A stretch of 64,000 nt of DNA from Hofstenia miamia (lineage: Eukaryota; Xenacoelomorpha; Acoela; Hofsteniidae): positions 1,254,675 through 1,318,674 of the forward strand of contig CABFPE010000029.1 of the NCBI GenBank assembly GCA_900660155.1, written 5' to 3'. The stretch's first letter is position 1, and each line of letters begins with the position of its first letter. Under the pieces are notes generated by a model. That model saw only the letters and a list, made by a program, of their open reading frames with translations, was not told where the DNA came from and searched no databases. The position numbers and the translations under genes were made by a program. This document shows, piece after piece, positions 61,833 through 64,000 of the stretch.

Positions 61833-62894
61833 TGTAGCATCGGCTGGTAGTTGTAAATATTTATCGGCCAGATCTCGCGCCTTTAATGATTGTGACTAGT
61901 TGTTGTCATATTTGTAAATATCATCAATAGCATTGTATAAAAGGAACGAGGCAATTGTAAAATAGAAGAAGTTTGAACTGTATTCTATTCTTTGTGTTCG
62001 CTAGAATCACCCCCTGTGATTCTACATGGTGACCCTGACGTGATCCAGAACTGCTGCCACTGTTTCTTTACATGGTAAACGTTTTGATGCTACGAGGGTG
62101 TTACCTCTTCCCCTGTCGTTTGGTCTAAAAAGAAAAACCCTACATAGTAACACTGACGTGATTCAGGACTGCTGCTGCTGTTATTCTTAACATTATGGTT
62201 GAGTTGTTTCTTTTGGTGTGTGAACATGATTCCAAACATCACAGATGTATACTGCTCGTTCCTGTTAGTCTACACAGCAAACGTCTTGATGCTACGAGGG
62301 TGGTACCTCTTGCCCTGTCGTTTGGTCTAAAAAGAATAACCCTACATAGTAACACTGACGTGATCTAGAACTGCTGCCACTGTTTCTTTACGTGGTAAAC
62401 GTTTTGATGCTACGAGGGTGTTACCTCTTCCCCTGTCGTTTGGTCTAAAAAGAAAAAACCCTACATAGTAACACTGACGTGATTCAGGACTGCTGCTGCT
62501 GTTATTCTTAACATTACGGTTGAGTTTTCTTTTGGTGTGTGAACATGATTCCAAACATCACAGATGTATACTGGTCGTTCCTGTTAGCATACACAGCAAA
62601 CGTCTTGATGCTACGAGAGTGTTACCTCTTCCCCTGTCGTTTGGTCTAAAAGGAAAAATTCTACACAACGGAAAATCGCGGAGTCTGGCCTGGGGCAGCG
62701 TGTAGCATCGGCTGGTAGTTGTAAATATTTATCGGCCAGATCTCGCGCTTTTCATGATTGTGACTAGTTGTTGTCATATTTGTAAATATCATCAATAGCA
62801 TTGTATAAAAGGAACAAGGCAATTGTAAAATAGAAGAAGTTTGAACTGTATTCTATTCTTTGTGTTCGCTAGAATCACCCCCTGTGATTCTACA
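61833..62894 (+). mobile_element. Small non-coding LTR element (TRIM type) E
   Basis: LTRs at 61833-62026 and 62701-62894 (194 bp each, nearly identical), starting TGTAGCATCGGCTGG and ending GTGATTCTACA. The primer site TGGTGACCCTGACGTGAT (62027) matches tRNA-Trp over 18 bases with one G-U-compatible change. The purine tract GGCCTGGGGCAGCG precedes the right LTR. The 674-bp interior has no gene. Near-identical LTRs and normal CpG show it is young. It can only move using proteins from another element, and element A or a relative is the obvious candidate. Confidence 0.88.
62027..62660 (+). repeat. Tandem repeat of the primer-site region inside TRIM element E
   Basis: Two copies of an approximately 320-bp unit, each made of two related sub-units. 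Each sub-unit starts with a primer-site-like sequence (TGGTGACCCTGACGTGAT first, then TAGTAACACTGACGTGAT three times, near 62146, 62348 and 62468) and contains GATGCTACGAGGGTGTTACC and GTCGTTTGGTCTAAAA. Confidence 0.85.
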
Positions 62895-62924
62895 GCTAGT
62901 TGTTTAATGCTTCATAGAACATAT
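62895..62924. repeat. 30-bp direct repeat flanking TRIM element E, right copy
   Basis: Exact match to 61803-61832. Confidence 0.95.
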
Positions 62925-64000
62925 ATGTTTTTAAATAATCTTTATTTACTGGTTAAATTGTGCAAGTTATTGCTGTGCATAATAATTATAACTAGTGGAA
63001 CCCATGTAAATTACATGAATACTATGTTGTTCATAGTTATAGAGATATAATGCTTAAGATGAAGACTTCTACCATGGACTTCTATAATACTAACTGAACT
63101 AGAACAAATGAATAAATAACAGCAACATTTGGCTGATGTTACTCAGCCATTTATGAATTCTGGTCTTCAATTCACTAACAGAAGAACAGAATTAATAAAT
63201 GATTGAGTGAAATCAGCTAAATGTTGTGGTTAAATGATAATTTGCTCCAGTCCAAGTAGTGTTATAAAAATTTATGCTTCTGCATGTTCATTGAAATCAG
63301 CCAAATAGGTACAGAGATACAAGTACTTAAAGATACCACACTTGTGAGTGTGATATAACAAATTACACACATGCTATAACATTAATATATAGATTTTACC
63401 TCCTTTTTTGTCACTCATATTTCTTATTTAGGTGTTCTATTTCAGAGCTTTTGTCTGCATGGATTGAGACACATACATACAGTAAATCTGCTTCAAAAAG
63501 AACAAGTGCATAACAATTCTAAACATGGTGTATTTAAAATATGTTCTTGTGTCATTTATTAATGCATTAATGGATTTCATGTTTTATTTTATCCTTTCAT
63601 AGACTCATGTCAATAAGTATCTGTACAGAGGTTTTCAATAATTTTTATTTATGCAAAGTTAAGAAATGGGTTACAGTCTGCCCTCAGATTGCATTTTCTA
63701 CTTCACATTAGTTCTCTGAAGTTTGATTGCAATTTCAAAAAAGGTTTTCATGGACAATATTGTGATTCTACAAAACAGCTACCTGTTATCAATCAATACA
63801 TTGTTATGTGCCATAGACTATATCAAAAGGAATATCTGCACCATCCACAGGGTGAATTTATATTGTACCAAAATTCTATTATTTAGTCAGTAAGCAATGC
63901 AATTATTCTTTTATATAAGTGTGATTAAGATTAGCTAAAAAACTCTTCTATGATTGGTAATTATGATGGCAGTGTTTATTTCATTGTAAATTTGTGTGTT
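62925..64000. other. AT-rich DNA, nothing supported
   Basis: No gene, RNA or element end recognised up to the window edge. Confidence 0.4.

Overview
This is about 64 kb of AT-rich nuclear DNA from an invertebrate animal. Small exons with GT-AG introns, a BOD1-type gene, LINEs, Tc1/mariner, hAT and pogo-like elements and Ty3/gypsy LTR elements all point to a metazoan. A reverse transcriptase fragment followed by a nuclease-like domain, of a kind I associate with marine invertebrates, suggests a sponge or cnidarian, but I cannot name the species. CpG is nearly absent from the older repeats and normal in the youngest LTR element, which suggests that the genome methylates CpG.

Layout. 1-19.8 kb is host DNA: a BOD1/Shg1-type chromatin gene on + (3.3-6.4 kb), the last two exons of a RING-finger gene on + (15.6-16.9 kb), and several short DNA transposons (pogo-like 8.3-9.2 kb, a fold-back 9.2-9.8 kb, Tc1-like remnant 10.6-11.3 kb, MITE-like 13.4-13.6 kb, hAT MITE inside the RING intron). 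19.8-38.3 kb is a nest of dead elements. A LINE with an esterase-like ORF1 is split by a decayed Ty3/gypsy element (B, 24.4-34.9 kb), which itself holds a LINE tail. Outside the LINE lie pieces of a further Ty3/gypsy element (C). 39.06-40.06 kb is a 1,000-base gap. 40-48.9 kb is AT-rich host DNA holding a Tc1/mariner remnant and a four-exon gene for a 92-residue secreted or GPI-anchored Ser/Thr-rich peptide (44.5-47.3 kb), with a reversed LINE fragment in its third intron. 48.97-59.18 kb is a nearly whole Ty3/gypsy element on - (A). 60.2-62.9 kb holds two tiny non-coding LTR elements (TRIM type).

The most unusual item is the third open reading frame of element A. It is a protein of roughly 1,000 residues encoded between pol and the 3' LTR, where env is usually found, but it does not look like an envelope. 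Decayed relatives of it occur at 25.4-28.7 kb and 20.5-20.8 kb, so it belongs to a whole lineage of elements. All the LTR elements here share TGTAG...CTACA ends, and those with a readable primer site use one matching tRNA-Trp, so the TRIMs may be mobilised by the large elements.

Single N bases at 53,023, 60,357 and 61,017 mark contig joins. The last two enclose a falsely inserted duplicate haplotype block (60,357-61,144), and the first lies inside element A.
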